Source of the DNA: CAVYXK01 sp963708245
GTDB taxonomy: Bacteria > Pseudomonadota > Alphaproteobacteria > Acetobacterales > Acetobacteraceae
Length of the DNA stretch: 64,000 nucleotides
Assembly (NCBI GenBank): GCA_963708245.1
Contig: OY970201.1
Span: 5,952,001 to 6,016,000, forward strand
Reading direction: 5' to 3'
Shown here: positions 61,697 through 64,000 of the stretch, in pieces
Numbering within the stretch: the stretch's first letter is position 1
Layout: every line of letters starts with the position of its first letter
Position numbers and translations under genes: made by a program
The notes under the pieces: model-generated
Database searches by the model: none
What the model saw: the letters and a program-made list of their open reading frames with translations, nothing else
What the model was told of the DNA's origin: nothing

Positions 61697-64000
61697 ATGG
61701 ACACCACTGCCGATCAGCCCAAGGCCCCTGACCCAAAGCCGGGATCGAAACCCGATGCGAACGACGATTTGAAGTCCCTGCCCATGGCGGAAGTGGAGAA
61801 AAAATTGGGGTCGTCGCCGGACGGCCTCAGCCAGGCCGAGGCGGCGAAGCGGCTGACCCTATACGGGCCCAACGAGATCGAAGAAAAGAAGACCAATGAG
61901 TTTCTGAAGTTCCTCAGCTATTTCTGGGGTCCGATCCCGTGGATGATCGAAGTGGCGGTCGTGCTGTCGGGCATCGTCCGGCACTGGCCCGATTTCTTCA
62001 TCATTCTGCTGCTGCTGCTGGCCAACGCCACCGTCGGCTTCTGGGAAGAGCATCAGGCGGGCAATGCCATCGAGGCGCTTAAGGCCAGGCTGGCGATCAA
62101 GGCTCGCGTCAAGCGGGATGGCAAATGGATCACCCCGCCCGCGCGGGAACTGGTGCCAGGCGACGCTATCCGCCTGCGACTGGGCGACATCGTGCCGGCG
62201 GACGCGCGTTTGCTGGACGGCGACGAGGTGTCCGTCGATCAGTCCGCGCTTACGGGCGAATCGTTGCCCAAAACATGCAAGTCCGGCGACGCGGTCTTCT
62301 CCGGGTCAATCATCCGTCGCGGCGAGATCGACGCGCTGGTCTATGCGACGGGTGGGAAAACCTATTTCGGCAAGACCGCGGAGCTGGTGCAGACCGCGGT
62401 TACCGTCAGCCATTTTCAGAAAGCCGTGCTGCGCATCGGCAACTACCTGATCATGCTGGCGGTGGCCATGGTGGCGGTGATCATCGGCATTGGAATCTAT
62501 CGCGGTAACCCGATTCTCACGACGTTGCAGTTTGCCCTTGTGCTGACTGTGGCAGCGATCCCCGTCGCAATGCCCACGGTGCTGTCGGTGACGATGGCGG
62601 TCGGTGCCCGCTTGCTCGCCAAGAGGCAGGCGATCGTAAGCAAGCTGGTCGCCATCGAGGAACTGGCCGGCGTGGACGTGCTGTGTGCCGACAAGACCGG
62701 CACCCTGACGCAGAACAAGCTGACGCTGGGCGATCCGTTCTGCCTGGATAAGATGACCGCCCAACAAGTCATCCTCGCCGGCGCACTGGCCTCGCAGGCG
62801 GAGAACGACGACACCATCGATCTCGCTGTCCTGGGCGGCCTGAAGGATAAGGCAGCGCTGAAGCCCTATCAGGTCACGCATTTCCAGCCGTTCGATCCGG
62901 TACACAAGCGCACCGAAGCCGCCGTCAAGGGGGCGGACGGAAGTACATTCAAGGTGACGAAGGGGGCGCCGCAGGTCATCCTGGCGCTTTCGGCCAATGC
63001 TGCGGCCGTGAAGGACGCCGTCGACAAGGCCGTCAACGACTTCGCCGCGCGCGGCTATCGTGCCCTCGGTGTGGCCCGGGCCGACGGCGACGGGAAATGG
63101 CAGCTTCTCGGCGTGTTGCCGTTGTTCGATCCTCCGCGTGAGGATGCCAAATCCACCGTCGCGACCGCGGCCCAGATGGGCGTGAAGATCAAGATGGTGA
63201 CTGGCGACGCCCTGGCGATCGCCCGGGAGACCGCCAAGACGTTGGGGATGGGAACGAACATTCTCGACGGTGGCACCCTCGGTGACTCCAAGACCAAGGA
63301 AACCGCGGCGGTAACCAAATCGATCGAGGATGCTGACGGTTTCGCCCAGGTATTTCCCGAGCACAAATTCCACATCGTCGACGTGCTGCAGAAGCACGGT
63401 CACATCGTGGGCATGACGGGCGACGGCGTGAACGACGCCCCCGCACTGAAGAAGGCCGACTGCGGCTTCGCTGTTTCCGGCGCGACGGACGCTGCGCGTG
63501 CCGCGGCCTCCATTGTGCTGGTGGCGCCGGGGCTATCGGTGATTATCGATGCGATCAAGGAGAGCCGGAAGATCTTCCAGCGGATGAACAGCTATGCGAT
63601 GTACCGCATCGCCGAGACGCTGCGCGTACTCCTGTTCATGACACTGGCGATCGTCATCTTCAATTTTTATCCCCTGACGGCGATTATGATCGTGATGCTG
63701 GCGTTACTTAACGACGGCGCGATCCTGTCCATCGCCTACGACAATGTCCTCTACCGGAACCAGCCCGAAGCATGGAACATGCGCGTGGTTCTGGGAATCG
63801 CCACAGTGCTTGGTCTCGTTGGCCCGATCGCCGCGTTTGGGCTGTTTTACCTCGGTGACCGCGTTTTTCACATCGACCGCCCGCAGATCCAGACCATGAT
63901 GTATCTGATGCTGTCGGTGGCTGGACATCTGACAATCTTCCAGACGCGCACGCGCGGCCCATGGTGGTCAATACGCCCGGCGCCGATTCTCTTGCTGGCG
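61697..64000 (+). CDS. P3A-type proton-efflux P-type ATPase, 3' end outside window
   Basis: The first 768 residues are present. They contain the N-terminal cation-ATPase domain, the TGES motif (SALTGESLP), the phosphorylation site CADKTGTLTQNKL (Asp about 332), the KGAPQ nucleotide segment and the hinge MTGDGVNDAPALKKAD. The helix segments around PVAMPTVLS and the LALLNDGAILSIAYD loop are typical of plasma-membrane proton pumps. It would export protons using ATP, useful when acids such as acetate accumulate. AGAAGGAAC precedes the ATG. The frame is open at the window edge. Confidence 0.92.
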   Translation, partial: MDTTADQPKAPDPKPGSKPDANDDLKSLPMAEVEKKLGSSPDGLSQAEAAKRLTLYGPNEIEEKKTNEFLKFLSYFWGPIPWMIEVAVVLSGIVRHWPDFFIILLLLLANATVGFWEEHQAGNAIEALKARLAIKARVKRDGKWITPPARELVPGDAIRLRLGDIVPADARLLDGDEVSVDQSALTGESLPKTCKSGDAVFSGSIIRRGEIDALVYATGGKTYFGKTAELVQTAVTVSHFQKAVLRIGNYLIMLAVAMVAVIIGIGIYRGNPILTTLQFALVLTVAAIPVAMPTVLSVTMAVGARLLAKRQAIVSKLVAIEELAGVDVLCADKTGTLTQNKLTLGDPFCLDKMTAQQVILAGALASQAENDDTIDLAVLGGLKDKAALKPYQVTHFQPFDPVHKRTEAAVKGADGSTFKVTKGAPQVILALSANAAAVKDAVDKAVNDFAARGYRALGVARADGDGKWQLLGVLPLFDPPREDAKSTVATAAQMGVKIKMVTGDALAIARETAKTLGMGTNILDGGTLGDSKTKETAAVTKSIEDADGFAQVFPEHKFHIVDVLQKHGHIVGMTGDGVNDAPALKKADCGFAVSGATDAARAAASIVLVAPGLSVIIDAIKESRKIFQRMNSYAMYRIAETLRVLLFMTLAIVIFNFYPLTAIMIVMLALLNDGAILSIAYDNVLYRNQPEAWNMRVVLGIATVLGLVGPIAAFGLFYLGDRVFHIDRPQIQTMMYLMLSVAGHLTIFQTRTRGPWWSIRPAPILLLA

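Overview
The window is GC-rich, densely packed DNA from an alphaproteobacterium. The gene set (LpxI, DUF983, UPF0262, a DUF2272 lipoprotein, PQQ-type sugar dehydrogenase, a Caulobacter-type Tad/Cpa pilus locus with CtrA-like boxes, and a DUF3141 - phosphotransacetylase - acetate kinase cluster) points to Rhodospirillales, most likely Acetobacteraceae. That assignment is inference from gene content only.

Layout. 0-19.8 kb is ordinary chromosome: methionine salvage (mtnA) beside a D-amino-acid PLP enzyme, UPF0262/DUF983, lpxI, gloA, a coupled metallo-hydrolase / luciferase-like / FAD-monooxygenase operon in which the luciferase-like gene has lost its middle, an HtrA-like protein lacking the whole catalytic triad, a secreted sugar dehydrogenase, a GT-C glycosyltransferase, a CoA-transferase/crotonase pair, transporters, and an alpha/beta hydrolase beside a Tat-type amidohydrolase. 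A ClC channel follows at 19.8-21.7 kb, then a decayed, hairpin-rich gap of 1.2 kb.

23-35.8 kb is a Tad (Flp) pilus locus. On the minus strand the order is flp, cpaA, cpaB, cpaC, a small lipoprotein, cpaE, cpaF, tadB, tadC, tadD; on the plus strand lie tadE-like and tadG-like genes. The secretin gene cpaC carries a one-base frameshift, a second pilin gene has TAA in place of the conserved Tyr codon, and a TadE-type gene survives only as a 3' fragment. Both pilin genes share a homologous upstream region with a CtrA-like box, so the locus looks CtrA-controlled and partly decaying.

36-50 kb is a landing zone for mobile DNA, and the insertions can be read like strata. An IS1202/ISNCY-type element has 16-17 bp target repeats. 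An IS21 element interrupts a NIPSNAP gene (6-bp target repeat), and a 2.6-kb large-serine-recombinase element then inserted into its istB (7-bp direct repeat). An IS66 element interrupts a PEP-CTERM-like gene (8-bp target repeat); a 95-bp TA-duplicating MITE then split its tnpB, and its tnpC is frameshifted.

50-54.7 kb is an accessory stretch of very small genes, two of them paralogous, with long hairpins, a 176-bp MITE-like element and two sequence families also found in the decayed gap at 22 kb. 54.8-64 kb is an energy cluster: sugar porter, DUF3141 hydrolase, a ruined fabI, bifunctional hydratase-like/phosphotransacetylase, acetate kinase and a P3A proton-pumping ATPase that runs off the window. 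A divergent 57-codon remnant resembling the phosphoketolase N-terminus sits just upstream and suggests a lost Xfp-Pta-AckA acetyl-phosphate route.
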